Source: Pholiota molesta (taxonomy: Eukaryota > Basidiomycota > Agaricomycetes > Agaricales > Strophariaceae). From it: a stretch of 64,000 nt of DNA. The notes beneath the pieces were generated by a model. That model did not search any database and was not told the DNA's origin. It was given only the letters and a program-made list of their open reading frames with translations. Numbering within the stretch: position 1 is the first letter of the stretch; each line of letters opens with the position of its first letter. The stretch is taken from assembly GCA_014925825.1 (NCBI GenBank), contig JACGCK010000190.1, positions 1 through 64,000 of the forward strand, written 5' to 3'. Of the stretch, positions 44,454-55,790 are shown in pieces. A program made the position numbers and the translations under genes.

Positions 44454-46016
44454 TCACAACTGATCCCCCTCCTCGTCCTCGTTCCCCCTCCGCGCCAGGA
44501 ACGCCCCGAGATCCCGCGCCTTCGCCCCTCCGCCGCCGAACCCTGTGCTCGGGAAGCCCGCGCCGCCCCCGATGCGCGTCGCAGGGAACGTGTCCTCCGC
44601 CGCCGCCGACGACGGCGGCTTTTGTGCGAGGGAGGCGCCGCGGGGGCGCCGCACCGGCGCCTCGTCCTCGAGGTCGAAGAAGCCTAGCCCTGCTCGACCG
44701 TGCTTGGGCTCACGATTTCCTGCGCGGCGGAGGAGAAGGCCGACGAGCGCGGCGAGGGGAGGGAGGGCGACTGCGAGCCGGTGGTCGCGGACGAGGTGCG
44801 CGAGGAGCCTGATTTTTTGGATTTTGACTTTTTATGTGGTGCGGAATTAGAATTCGCTCCAGATGGGTCCAGGATGTGCGGCGGGCCTGGGTGTGCAGCG
44901 GCGAGGCGACGCGCGAGGAGGATGATTGGGAGTGCAGATGCGCGAGGACGGCGCGCGGGTCCGGGGGCGCGTGGTGCGCCGCGCTGGCGCGGTCGCTGCG
45001 CGACGCGGACGTCCTGCTGCGCGAGTCGGAGGCGGACCTGTCGCCTGCGGCTGGCCGGGGCGTGCGGCGCGCGTACATCCCGCCGTCGAGGTCGGCTTCC
45101 TCGTCGTCGTCGTTGTTTGGGATGTATGGGCCGGGAGGGGGGGCGGCGACGAAGGGGCCGTACCCACTGCCCCCGCCGGCGCCGCTGCCAGAGCCAGAGA
45201 AGGCGGAGCCAGACGCGTTAGAGCCGGAGTCTGACGTTGGGCCGCGGGGGAACATGGCGTTGGGGATGCGTGGATAGCCTGGCTTCGCGCCCGCGCCGCC
45301 GCTGCCCTGGAAGCCCTCGAACGCCTCGCCCTCTCCGACGGCCTCGCCGCGCGCATGTGCCTCTGCGAGGCGGCGCAGTTCCTTGCGCTCTCGCCGCCGC
45401 TGGCGCCGCTCCTCCTTCTCGCGGAGACGCTGGGCTTCGACGTCCGCGGCGTGCGCGGCGGCGGCGGCGACGGCCTCCGGGGAGGAGAGCGCGGCGATGG
45501 CGTCCGCGTCGAGCGGGGCCGCGTCGAGATCGAAGGTGCTCGCTGTCGAATGCGCTGTCACGATCGTGTTCGGCGTGGGTGGCGTGAGATCGGCGCTGCC
45601 ACCGCTGCCGCTGCGCCGCCGGGTCGTCCGTACAGCGCATCGTCGCCGTCGTCCGCGGGCAGCTGGATGGGCGGAGGTGTGGGGCGGCCGAACAGGTCGT
45701 AGCCGAAGAGGGTGATTTTCCGTGCGCCGGCGTTGCCTTTCGCCTTTGTCCTGCGTTTCCGCTTCGTGCGTCCGCCCGGGTTGGAGTGGAGGGAGAGCGT
45801 CTCTGCGTCGACATCTGTGTCGGGGTCCGCGAGGAGGCCTTGAAGCTCGTCCGCCCTGGCGCGCGGTATCCGGTTGATGGCGGCGTTGGGGGCTGCGTTG
45901 TCGTGCTCGCCGTGCTGCGTGCCCTGCTGGCTGCCGCTTCCCGCGCTGGGCTTGAGGCACGGCAGACAGGAGCCAAAGGCGATGTGGACGGTGTCCGACC
46001 AGGAGAAGGTCGCCAT
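44454..46016 (-). CDS. Uncharacterised protein with N-terminal Cys motif and basic/low-complexity tail
   Basis: Family not identified. ATG at 46016: MATFSWSDTVHIAFGSCLPCLKP, with a Cys-x-x-Cys near the N-terminus that could be lipid-modified. Ordered-looking segments follow: INRIPRARADELQGLLADPD, DAETLSLHSNPGG, and ITLFGYDLFGRPTPPPIQLP followed by DDALYGRPGG. Next is an Ala-rich coiled segment (LSSPEAVAAAAAHAADVEAQR) running into a strongly charged RLREKEERRQRRRERKELRR helix. Then come Gly/Ser- and Pro-rich stretches with YIPNNDDDEEADLDGGMY, and a C-terminal end (FPATRIGGGAGFPSTGFGGG ... GNEDEEGDQL) closing at 44454. At least two frame shifts (about 45590 and about 44720-44860) must be bridged. 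Intron content is low. It is divergent from SEC31 with 387 bp between starts. Confidence 0.7.
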
Positions 46017-46403
46017 GAGTGCGGCTTGCCTTCAGTCTTGTGGGACGGTTGGAAGCGGTGAAAAGGCACTCAGTGTGGAACGAGTGGTAGATGAGCGTAA
46101 GAGCCAAAGCACCTGATTTCAGGTGATGTCAATACCCGTGGCCTGATTGCCCCCGGCGGTTGCGAAAATATCGAGGCTGGCTGCAGTCAATACATTTGAT
46201 ATTTTCTGGGCATTTATACCGGTAGAATGTGGGCTTAGGTGTCAGCAAGATTTGACTTGGAATGAAGCGTACGTCGTCGTCGGGCGGCGGGACGACAGGC
46301 AGCAGCAATAGCACACGCACGTGATGGAACAGAGTTTAGGGGCGGTCCTCAATAAGGTCCACGACGTGTCAGAGAACGCCTCCGACATCGACGCCCATAT
46401 ACC
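46017..46403. promoter_or_regulatory. Divergent promoter region, unknown gene / SEC31
   Basis: 387 bp between opposed start codons; presumably shared regulatory DNA. No TATA box stands out. Confidence 0.5.
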
Positions 46404-49400
46404 ATGAAACTAAAGGAAATCCACAGGACATCTACATTCGCCTGGTCGCCGTCGGCCGCGCTTCCGCTGCTGGCCACCGGAACCGTCGCCGGCGCGCTCG
46501 ACGAGTCCTTCAGCAACGAGAGCCAGCTCGAAATCTGGGCGCCCGACTTCCTCGACAACAGCGAGTTTGATCTCGGCGTAGAGGGGCAACATGGGCCTAA
46601 AGGATATGTCACAGACACCGCGAGGTCCGTTTGTCTCGATTCGTACTCGCCCAGGCGCTGACGCGGATACAGGTTCAACCGACTGGCATGGGGCCATGTC
46701 GACGCCAGCCGACCTCACGGCGTTATTGCCGCAGGTCTCGAGAACGGCGAGCTGGCGCTCTGGGATCCAGCCAAAATTCTCGCCGGCGCTCCGTGAGTTG
46801 CTCGCTGCCACCCCTCGATCTATCTGACATCCATCAGCGCTTCGGATTCGCTCATCTTGCGTAATACCACCCATACCGGACCCGTTCGTGGGCTGGACTT
46901 CAATCCCCTCCAGACAAGTCTTCTCGCATCGGGCGCCGTGGGCGGCGAGGTGCGTATATGTCTTTTTACATCATACACATGCTCATAGTCCACAGGTGTA
47001 CATTTGGGACCTGAAAGACCCGAGCAAACCCTACTCGCCTACGCCTGGCCAAAGGAGCTCGAAGTTGGACGAAATCACATCCGTTGCATGGAATCAGCAG
47101 TCCAATACGTCCTTGCCGGTGCAAGCAGCACGGGATACACTGTTGTTTGGGATCTTCGAGGAAACGCGAGGTCGTAGCTCTCGCGTATGGCGGTGGTGCT
47201 GGCACGTTGGCTGGACTCTCTGGAAGTGGGGCTGGAATGGCTGTTGGCGGACGCAGGGGTATGAGCGATATTGCATGGCATCCTGATAATGTGCGATCTT
47301 TATCATCCTCCACTCCTCTACTGATATCGGTTAGGCGACGAGATTGGTAACTGCGTCTGAAGACGACTCCTCGCCAGTCATCATGGTCTGGGATCTACGC
47401 AATGCGCGTGCGCCTGAAAAGATTCTTACGGACACGAAAAGGTGTTTTGTCGCTTTCCTGGTGCAAACAAGATGCGACCTCCTCCTCTCGTGCGGTAAAG
47501 ACAACCGCGCTCTTTGCTGGAACCCCAAACTTCAGAAGTCATCGGAGAACTCCCATCAGCAGACAACTGGGCGTTCCAGGTCGACTGGTGCCCTCGCAAC
47601 CCGACATGCTCGCCACCGCCTTCTTCGACGGAACCATCGGCATCCATTCCATCCAATCCACAAACGAAGCAACCGCCGCCGCCGGTAAAAGCGCAGCCGC
47701 TCCACGTGTCGACGGCGCCGATATCTTTGACGCCCCCGGATTTTCACGCTCGTCGCCGCAGGGCACCCTCTCCCTCAAGCAGCCGCCAAGTGGCTCGCCG
47801 CCCGGTGTCTGCTTCCTTTGGATTCGGCGGCAAGCTCGTCTCATCGAGAATCTGCCTCCGCCAGGCAAGGCCCAGAGCAGCGTTGTCCACTTGCGCAAAG
47901 TCGTCACCGAAACCGATCTCGTGGAACGTGCCAGTAAGTGGAGGCGGCCATCGAGGTGGATCGCTGCAGCCTTCGCAGAGGAGAAGACGGAAACCACGGC
48001 GGATGCGTCGCCGACTGCTGGGAGGGATGGAAGGCTTTGTTGAGTCTGTTCAAGGCGGACTCGAGGGACGAGCTTGTCACGTTGCTCGGATTCTCGAAGA
48101 CGGAAATCGCAGCCCGCGTCGCAGAGGCTGTTGAGAACCTCAAAGCAGCCGCTGACGCCAAAGCGATCCAGGAGGACGACACTACGCTCTATGGCAAGCC
48201 ACACGAATCCGTCGTGTCTTTCGCTGAACCGGAAAGCCAGGAACTCCCTTCCGACCAAAGCGAGGCCGGCGACGAGGCCGGCGACGATCTCACCCCCGTC
48301 GTCGCCCCAGAAGAACAAACGCCCTCGGAAGTCAGCACCGGCATCACCTCTGATACCGCGAGCGCCACGTGCACGAGGAGAGGAGTCGGCGACCACCGCG
48401 CCCAGCCTCTTCGGCGACGACATCCCGGGCACGCCGCACCACGACTTCTTCAACACCGTCGGCGTCGCGCAGGAGGACGGCGAGTCGCACGCCGTGCTCG
48501 TCCCGCACGTCAACTACGGCTTCGACTCATCCGTCGCGGCGACCATCGGCTCGGGCCCTCGTCCGTGAGCTCGGAGGTCGCGAAGAGCAGCGGGTTCCGC
48601 ATCTACCCCTCGACGAGTCCGACATCGACCGCCTCGTCACGAAGGCGCTCGTGCTCGGCGACTTCGAGTCCGCGGTCTCGCTGTGCCTCTCCGCGGACCG
48701 CTTCGCGGACGCGATCCTGCTGGCGGTGCGCGGCGGGCCCGAGCTGCTGCAGCGCACGCAGCGCGCGTACTTCGCGCGGCGCACGACGACGCTGCCGTAC
48801 CTCCGTCTTTGCAGTCGATCGTGTCGCACGACCTCGCGGACATCGTGCAGAACGCGGACCTGCGGGAGTGGCGCGAGATCTTCGTCGTGCTCTGCACCTT
48901 CGCGAACCAGGACGAGTTTCAGGCGCTCGCGGAGCAGCTCGGCGGGCGCCTGGAGGAGCAGGCGGCGCTCGCGCAGGACGCGGAGGACGACGATGCGGAC
49001 ACGGGAGGGAGGCGTATGCGTTCCGGAAGAACGCGACGCTGACGTACCTGGCGTCCGCGCGCCTCGAGCGGCTGGTGGGCATCTGGGCGGCGGAGCTCGC
49101 GGAGGAGGAGGCCGCAAGGGTGGCGGACGCGCGGGCCCAGGACGGGACGTACTATTCTGCGCATGCGCTGGCGCTGCAGACGTTTGTGGAGAAGGTGACC
49201 GTGTTCCGGGCGGCGACAAAGTACAAGGACGAGGCGCTGGAGCAGGATGCGAATGGTGCGGCGCCGCAGGCGTTCAAGCTCGCGCCGTTGTATGACCGCT
49301 ACTTTGAGTATGCGGAGATCCTGTCGACGCAGGGGCTTGTGAAGGAGGCGGTCAGGTTCCTGAAGTTGACGCCTGCTGCGTACAAAGGGCTGGCGCCGGG

Positions 49401-51116
49401 CGCGGATCTGGACTCGAAGAGGAAGAGGTTGATCCAGGCGACGACGGCTGGGCCTGTTGCGAGCACGTCGACTGCGGCGGCGCCTGCGGCTGTTCCTGCG
49501 AGAAGCGTTCCGGCGCCAGCTACGAGGGCGGCGTATGGTGCACCCACGACCTGGAATGCACCTGCCCAGCCGATTTCGCATCAGCCACCAGCTACGTACC
49601 CGTCCTATGAGGCCCCAAGCAATCCATACGCGCCGACCGCAGCACAGACTCAGCCTGTCTATGGTCAAGCGTCGACTGGCCAAGGCTATATGCCGCCGTA
49701 TGGGCAGTCCAATTCATTGACGCAGCCCCGCATCTCCGCGCCCCCGCGCCCCCCGCGCCCGCGTCCATCCCACCGCCCCCAGCCCGAGCTGCCAACGGCA
49801 CACCCTCGAACGCGGGCCCGCCGCCGCCGCCCAAGCGCGACAACGGCGGCTGGAACGACCCGCCCGCTGCGCTGCCGGCCAGCCGCGCCCCGCCCGCGCT
49901 GAACCTCCACAAGCCCGCGGTGATCACGTCGCCCTTCCCGCACGCGGCGCCGTCGCCGGGCTTCTCGTCGCCGCAGGGCTCGCCGTTCGTGGGCCAGGCT
50001 CCGCGGCGCTGCCCCCGCCCCCGCGCCCCGGCAGCGTGAACCGCGGCGGCGCCGTGCGCCCCCGCCGCCCGGGCAGCGTCTCCCGGCTGGCCCCCTGCCG
50101 GCGGCGCCTACCCGCAAAGGCCGCCGTCGACGACGGGGGGCCGCAGCATGCGCACGCGCCGCCCTCGCGCTGATGTCGCCGCCGCAGGGCCCGGCCAGCT
50201 GCCCCCGCAGCGGCTCCCCACGCCGAGCCAGTACGCGCCGCCCCAGCAGCGCGGCCCCGCGCCGGGGCAGACGCCGCCCCCCGCGGCCAGTTCAACCGCC
50301 CGCCGCCGCCAGGGCAGCAGCAGGGGCACCTGCAGCAGCAGCAAGCGCCGAGCGCGTATCGCGCGGCGTCGCCAGCGGGCCCGTACGGTCCTCCAGCGGG
50401 GGGCGTCGCGCAGCAGGCGGGGCCGCCGCCGCCCGGTCCGTATGCGCCCCCGCAGGGCATGCAGCAGCCGCAGCAGCGGCCTGGTCCATCGCAAGGTCAA
50501 CATCCACCACAAGCGGCTGGCGGGCCTCCCCGCCAGGAGGGCCGGCGGCCCCCCGCGTCCTGCATCCCAAGCGCCGCCGAAAGCCCCTCCAGGACGCAGC
50601 CACCGGCCCCCAAATATCGTGCGTTCTGATCATGTTTTCGTTTTTGGTCATGGTCTTGATGATTTTTGTTCGTAGCCCCTGGTGATCGAAGTCATATTCC
50701 CGATTACGCGCAGCCTGCGTACAACAGCATTTCGGACATTGAACAGGATGAGGCAGATCACGCCTGTATGTCCCCTTCTGCTTTCGCGATTAACCGCCTG
50801 GGCTCATCTGTATTTTTTCATAGGCAACCAAAAACGAATTTTGGACGATCTCGAGCGCCGGATTAATCCATTGTTCGACGGGTTGAACTGTGAGACGATA
50901 TCGCGGTCCGTCGTGGATCAATTGACCGTGTTGACGCGGGGTACGTTTTCTTCACTTCATTGCGTTCTGGTGTCCTGACTATGCCTCGCAGCGATGGATG
51001 CTCATGATCGTCCTGCTGCACTGGCGATTCATGTGGAACTTCTTACGCGCGGATCTCAAACGGATGATATTGGATTATGGATGTCTGGCATCAAGCAATT
51101 GATTATGAGGCTGTAA
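46404..51116 (+). CDS. SEC31: COPII outer-coat protein SEC31
   Basis: With SEC13 forms the outer cage of ER-to-Golgi COPII vesicles. ATG 46404: [18 protein letters not shown]40 domain: [99 protein letters not shown]. The central ACE1 helical domain has [59 protein letters not shown] and [13 protein letters not shown] long Pro/Gln/Gly-rich segment (about 49450-50600) precedes the C-terminal SRA1-like helical domain ([16 protein letters not shown] ... [10 protein letters not shown]), stop 51114-51116. Introns are few and clustered at the two ends. Many one-base losses break the frame, nearly all in homopolymers (for example near 47093, 47162, 47476, 47524, 47602). Since SEC31 is normally essential, these are best read as sequence errors. 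Confidence 0.93.
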
Positions 51117-51497
51117 ATATGCTATTCCCTACACTATTGGCCACTCTGATTTAGATACCATCCATGGTCATTATAAAAATAAACCTGATTCATTTCCTCT
51201 CTACTCTTTATGTTTGTTCGCGTGTGTCCAGCGTGTACTTTTACGTGCGCGATTCCGTGTCTTCGCGAGAAAAATGTGTCTATTAGATAGTAATTCACAC
51301 CAGTTCGGTTCGTCAATAGGATCTGTACATAATGCTATGAACCTCCACATGTAAACTGTCCACAGTCCATACCATTCAGAGAGCAATCAGTAAGTACCAA
51401 GAAAACGCATTCCATTACACTATCTTGGCACGCGCCGGCCCGAAGCCCATCGCTATGGCCTTCAACTTCTGGTACTCAGAGCTATCGTGATAGCTGC
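51117..51497. other. Convergent 3' spacer
   Basis: About 380 bp between the stops of SEC31 (plus) and the deaminase-like gene (minus). No feature seen. Confidence 0.5.
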
Positions 51498-52910
51498 TCA
51501 AGAAATTGCGCGACTCCAGCTCCAGCTTCTGAAATCCTCGTCCAATATCTCAGTAACAACCCGCCGAATCGCCCCCACCATATGGTCAGCCATCCACGAA
51601 TCAAACTCATCGGAAATCGCGGCGAGCAAGCACGGAACGACGTCGTTGCTCCGCCTCCCGACGGCGAATTTCTCGTGTGACCGTACGGGGTGGCGTTGTA
51701 CGCGTCCAGGTATATTCCGCACTGGAAGCACGACGGCTTCGAGACGCCGATGTAGGGGAAGGAGGCGGGACGGCGGGGTCGAGGCGCTCGTGGTGGCGGA
51801 CGAGCAGGCACTCGCAGTGCGGTGCGGCCATCGGGAGCGTCCCCGTCCACGCGCGTTTGGCGCGGTCGTCGATGGCGTCTTGGAGATAATCGGCTTCGTC
51901 TTCCGGGCGACTTATGTAGGCGGTTCGAAGAATTCGGCTACGAGCTCTGGCGAGACAGGGTCGCTGGAACCTGATTCAGAGGACAACGCATGTTGGCGGC
52001 TTTATAGATCCGGAGAGGGAGTGTGGAAAGCGTCTCAAATGTGTATGCAGCGCGGTTTGTTTGATCGTTTTTATGTGCAACCAGGGGGCGCAGAGTTTGC
52101 GTATATAACGGAGGAGATTGAAGTCTGTCACAAGTCAGCGTTAGGGATAGCACCGAAACAGAAGAGTTCACCATGAAGATTGGCCTTCTGGCGGATCCTA
52201 ATTATATAGCCCATGTCGTATTCAGATAGCGACTCCTCCAGCTGGCTACAAGGTTGAGGAAGAGATATTCCCTTGAAGATTTCAAGCATGTCGTTTGTGG
52301 AAATGAACGCCTGGTGACAGTCGAAGATGGCCTTGGCCATTTCGAGGTAGGATTTGAGGACGTTGCTCGTTTTGGCGTAGCGGTAGCCTATGCTGGAGTA
52401 AGAAGTTACTACATTACCGAAGGCCTTGTCCTCTGACAGGGCGATCCAAAATTGTTCGAATTTCTTGGACCGCTTCTCGAAACGGTAACGAATCTTGAGA
52501 GCGTGGACGCGATGAAGATATTCTATCATTTGAACAGATTGATCGATTGCGTTGGTGCTGACCGCAAGTTTGGTCATGAAGCCCCATATAGTTTCAAGAA
52601 TCATCTCAGGGGAGTGTCGGCTTTCTGGGTAGGCATTAGGGCGCTCTGGGGCGGGGTCGAAGTGAGCAGCCTCGTTCGCTGCGATGGTGGCGACAATTTC
52701 TGTCCCGGTTACCGCCAATGTCATGGCGTAAACCCTGCCGTCGTTGGGGATTGTGGGGAGAAAGAAAGTCAAGGCGTCTAGAAGAAGCGCTATCTCCTCG
52801 TCTGCGTACTCACTCGTGTTATCAGGCAAAACGTCCTCGCAGACTCGCGCGACGTTGGAAGAGATGGCGGAGAGAACGTGGATAGAATCTGGGACGTAGA
52901 GTTGAGCCAT
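51498..52910 (-). CDS. OTT_1508-like deaminase domain protein
   Basis: Predicted zinc-dependent deaminase-fold protein of a family widespread in mushrooms; substrate unknown. ATG 52910: MAQLYVPDSIHVLSAISSNV. The N-terminal ~250 residues are helical (IAANEAAHFDPAPERPN, VHALKIRYRFEKRSKKFEQF, MAKAIFDCHQAFISTNDM). The C-terminal exons, in another frame after an intron near 52130-52160, carry the deaminase signature. The zinc/proton-shuttle motif is H-C-E (AHCECLLVRHHERLD, about 51815). It is followed by PYIGVSKPSCFQCGIYLDAY, whose two Cys in SCFQC are the usual metal ligands. The gene ends HEKFAVGRRSNDVVPCLL ... DFRSWSWSRAIS, stop 51498. A frame shift lies near 51675-51690. The assignment rests on the HCE plus SKPSCxxC pair and their spacing. 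Confidence 0.72.
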
Positions 52911-53604
52911 GCTGGTGGTACTTGATCATTTACGTGGGTCCTGGCGTCTGGGAGACTCAGACAGGTCAAGAGTCAGAAATTAGCTTCAAGCTTCAGAAAA
53001 TAGAAAGAGTGAATCAAGAGTAGATTGAAGATTCTGCAACCTTAGATCTATATCCACGTGACGTTTCAGCACGCTCCACTTGTGACGCGCGTCGCGCGAC
53101 GCCTCGCGACGCGCAGCCATTGGCGTTGCTTTTTCGAAAGTAACTTGCGTTCAAACCCAGGCTCAATTCGAAGCCGCATCTACTGATGTCTCGAACGTGT
53201 ATCGGGCCAAGGTAGGCGCCCATGGCGTTTTGATGGCGCTCTTCCGTAATGCCGAGTTGCCGAGCGGTGCATCTTTCGGAGTCGTCAAAGTTTGCGGGCC
53301 CGTGGTCAAGGTGGCTTTTACTTTACAACCACCATGCCGCCTCTGACAACTTTCTGTCCCAGAACCTATCCTGACCACCGTCTCTCCTCATTGTGATCAT
53401 TGTGATGCTTCATGCAAGCTTCATAAACGTTCAGTCACATGGCTAATTAATCATCGCCAACAAAAACAAAGCCAAATTTTATCAAATGTTTCCGACAAAA
53501 CGGTCGACATTTATTACAGGCCAAGTAAGCTTATTTGCAACTTCACCCAGGACGACATCGACTGACTTATCTTTCGAGCTTTCCGCACACAGCACAGATA
53601 AAGA
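52911..53604. promoter_or_regulatory. Divergent intergenic region, deaminase-like gene / F-box gene
   Basis: About 690 bp between opposed starts; no gene seen. Contains the nearly palindromic cluster GACGCGCGTCGCGCGACGCCTCGCGACGCG at about 53083-53112, written here as a description of a CG-rich direct/inverted repeat. Confidence 0.45.
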
Positions 53605-54951
53605 ATGGTCGTGATTCAACTATCATCTCAAGATGTCCTTCCCTGCGAACTTGTCGACCTCATCATCGCAATTGTCGCTTCAAACTGCGATGGAATATAC
53701 AACGTACGTCAACGACGGCACGATCTTGCTTCCTGTGGGCTCGTATGTCGGGCATTTTATCTCCCTTCCCGAAGATATCTGTTCGAGAACATGACGCTCA
53801 TAACTAAACACGGCGAAAGAGAATCACAGTCGCTCAAGAAGCTGAGAGAAATCCTCTCCACAGGCCCGATGCTGCGATTTCAGATATACCACCTCGTCAT
53901 TGCAGACAAGACACCGTCTGGATACACCGGGTGGAAGAGACCTGGAAGGACGCTCCTTGGCGAAGAAAACTTGCCTCACATTCTGCGCCTTTTACCTTCG
54001 CTCCGAAGTTTGACCATCTCTGCCGTTCAGGACGTCTATTGGACATTGCTCACCGGAGAGCTGGTATCCGCTCTGAGGGTTTACGATCTCTGTGTGTTAA
54101 TCTTCGGCGTCTCATCTCAAAAAGCTGCGCGATGTCCCTATCGGCTTCGTTCACCAGTGGGACGGTCACAGAGATAGAACTTAACTCGGTCCACATAGTG
54201 ACGACTATTCGTGTTGACACCTTCCGCACCCATGATAATGATGTACATCCAACCATATCCAAAATTGATCACCATCCCACGCCTTGAACATCTCTCATTA
54301 TCTGGCGACTTCGACTTTCCAGAATCTGTACAAGAAGCTGTATCGACGCAACTTAGCGCCTGCGCAGTTTATACATTATGCTAGTCCCTTTTCGGAGAGC
54401 AAGTCGCCGTGGTTGCAGGCGTGGATTCTGATCATTAGAACGTCGAAATCATTAATCGTCTATCTCTGCATTTTTTATTCAGTGGGTGGAACCACCCCAT
54501 GTAAAATACGGTCTTTTAATCATCTCCCAGCACATCTTCTATACTTGTCGAATGGCCACCCCGTGTCAATTCGCCAATTCCCTTCTTGCACAGCATAGAG
54601 CTCCATGAAGCTAATCGACAGGCTTACTCGCAGAAATAACCCAATTTCTAAGTCCCCGAAATACCCCTTTGAAGATCCGATCATCCTTCTTACAATCGAC
54701 CTCTTTCGGGATCAAGAAGAAGCCTTTCTCCAAGCTGCCTCGCAGCCGGCATGGGCACTGCTCGACAACGCGTGCACAAATGCGCAACTCTACCGAGACC
54801 TGGAAAAGGTCCAGATATCCCTCAGCTTTTTCCACGACCAAGACACACAAAACACTGGGAGAGGGCCATTTTGGACGTGCTCGAGGATTGCGCTGCGCGA
54901 CTGCTTCCGTTGTTGTCGTCCTCTGCACGGGTAGCTCGAGTTTGTTGTTGA
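53605..54951 (+). CDS. F-box-like protein, frame interrupted
   Basis: Likely substrate adaptor of an SCF ubiquitin ligase, of the large mushroom family with an F-box followed by a leucine-rich helical region. ATG 53605; the F-box is at residues about 10-55 (DVLPCELVDLIIAIVASNC ... LASCGLVCRAFYLPSRRYLF). Next come KKLREILSTGPMLRFQIYHL and LPHILRLLPSLRSLTISAVQ. After about 54070 the frame changes repeatedly (SLCVNLRRLISKSCAMSLS; SLSGDFDFPESVQEAVSTQL; SVGGTTPC). The end of the family-like sequence, AILDVLEDCAARLLPLL, closes at about 54951. No introns are obvious. F-box genes of this type are often pseudogenes, so either decay or sequence error is possible. Confidence 0.7.
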
Positions 54952-55790
54952 GGTTAGTTTTCTCCATATGCAGCGTATAAGGTGGCACAACGGGATGTTT
55001 TGCTACCAATAGAAAGGTCAGAGCGCTTTGCTTTCCCTTTAGCTCGTATAATTGCGCATGTCTGACTTGCTTTCCGCTAGTATCAATTGAACAGATAACC
55101 TTTGGACTATAGTCGTTTCTGTTATGAATATTGTAAAGGCATGCACGAAGTTAGGAGAGAGCGATTGACATGAGCGAAATCCACAGCGAGACCTTACGTA
55201 TTGCCGTCGAGACGCCTTGAGTGAGTAGTAAGGAGGGCGTAGGCCCATAGTGACGCCCCGCTCTCAGTACGCCCTCAGAGGCCATTTTATTGGAGGTCGA
55301 CTTAAAAGGAGAACATTCATCTGCACGGCTGGTGATGGGGTGCGTTGCATGACAAGAGTCTAGGCAGAGATTTGGACAGGCCTCAGAAGCCCAGAAGCCC
55401 AGGCCGAATTCTGGGACACTGTCATTCTGAATTTGGGATGGGACGACGCATATAGATAAGGTCAAGTGTATGCTGCGAAACAAGGCTGCGATGGATGTCA
55501 GAATTTTTAGATTAGACATCCTTAAGCGTGTCCTCTAAGAGGACTATCGTTTGCGATCAACTCAAAGATACCATCCCATCATGGCACAATTTGCACAAAA
55601 CTGGCATTTTGGATCTGCTTCCGTACTAAGAAAATACATTAACTCATACACTTCACATCAAAAAGGATTTACATTCCCTGCCACGTCTCCTCGAGTATCC
55701 ATACCTATACAACCCACACCCAATCCCACAGGCAGTCCAGCTCCCCGACTCAGCACTCCGTTTGCAGGCGTTTCAAAATGGTGGTGCTTC
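54952..55790. other. Convergent intergenic region, F-box gene / eIF4E
   Basis: About 840 bp with only short frames. No feature recognised. Confidence 0.5.

Noticed and set aside
44710..46107. 465-codon minus-strand frame starting at 46107 as the main gene
   Set aside because: Its first part (SRPPRGPRHRCRR type) is off-frame sequence; the real N-terminus is MATFSWSD at 46016 in another frame, joined after an indel.
47539..48513. 324-codon minus-strand open frame opposite SEC31
   Set aside because: Antisense shadow of GC-rich SEC31 coding sequence, with no family resemblance.
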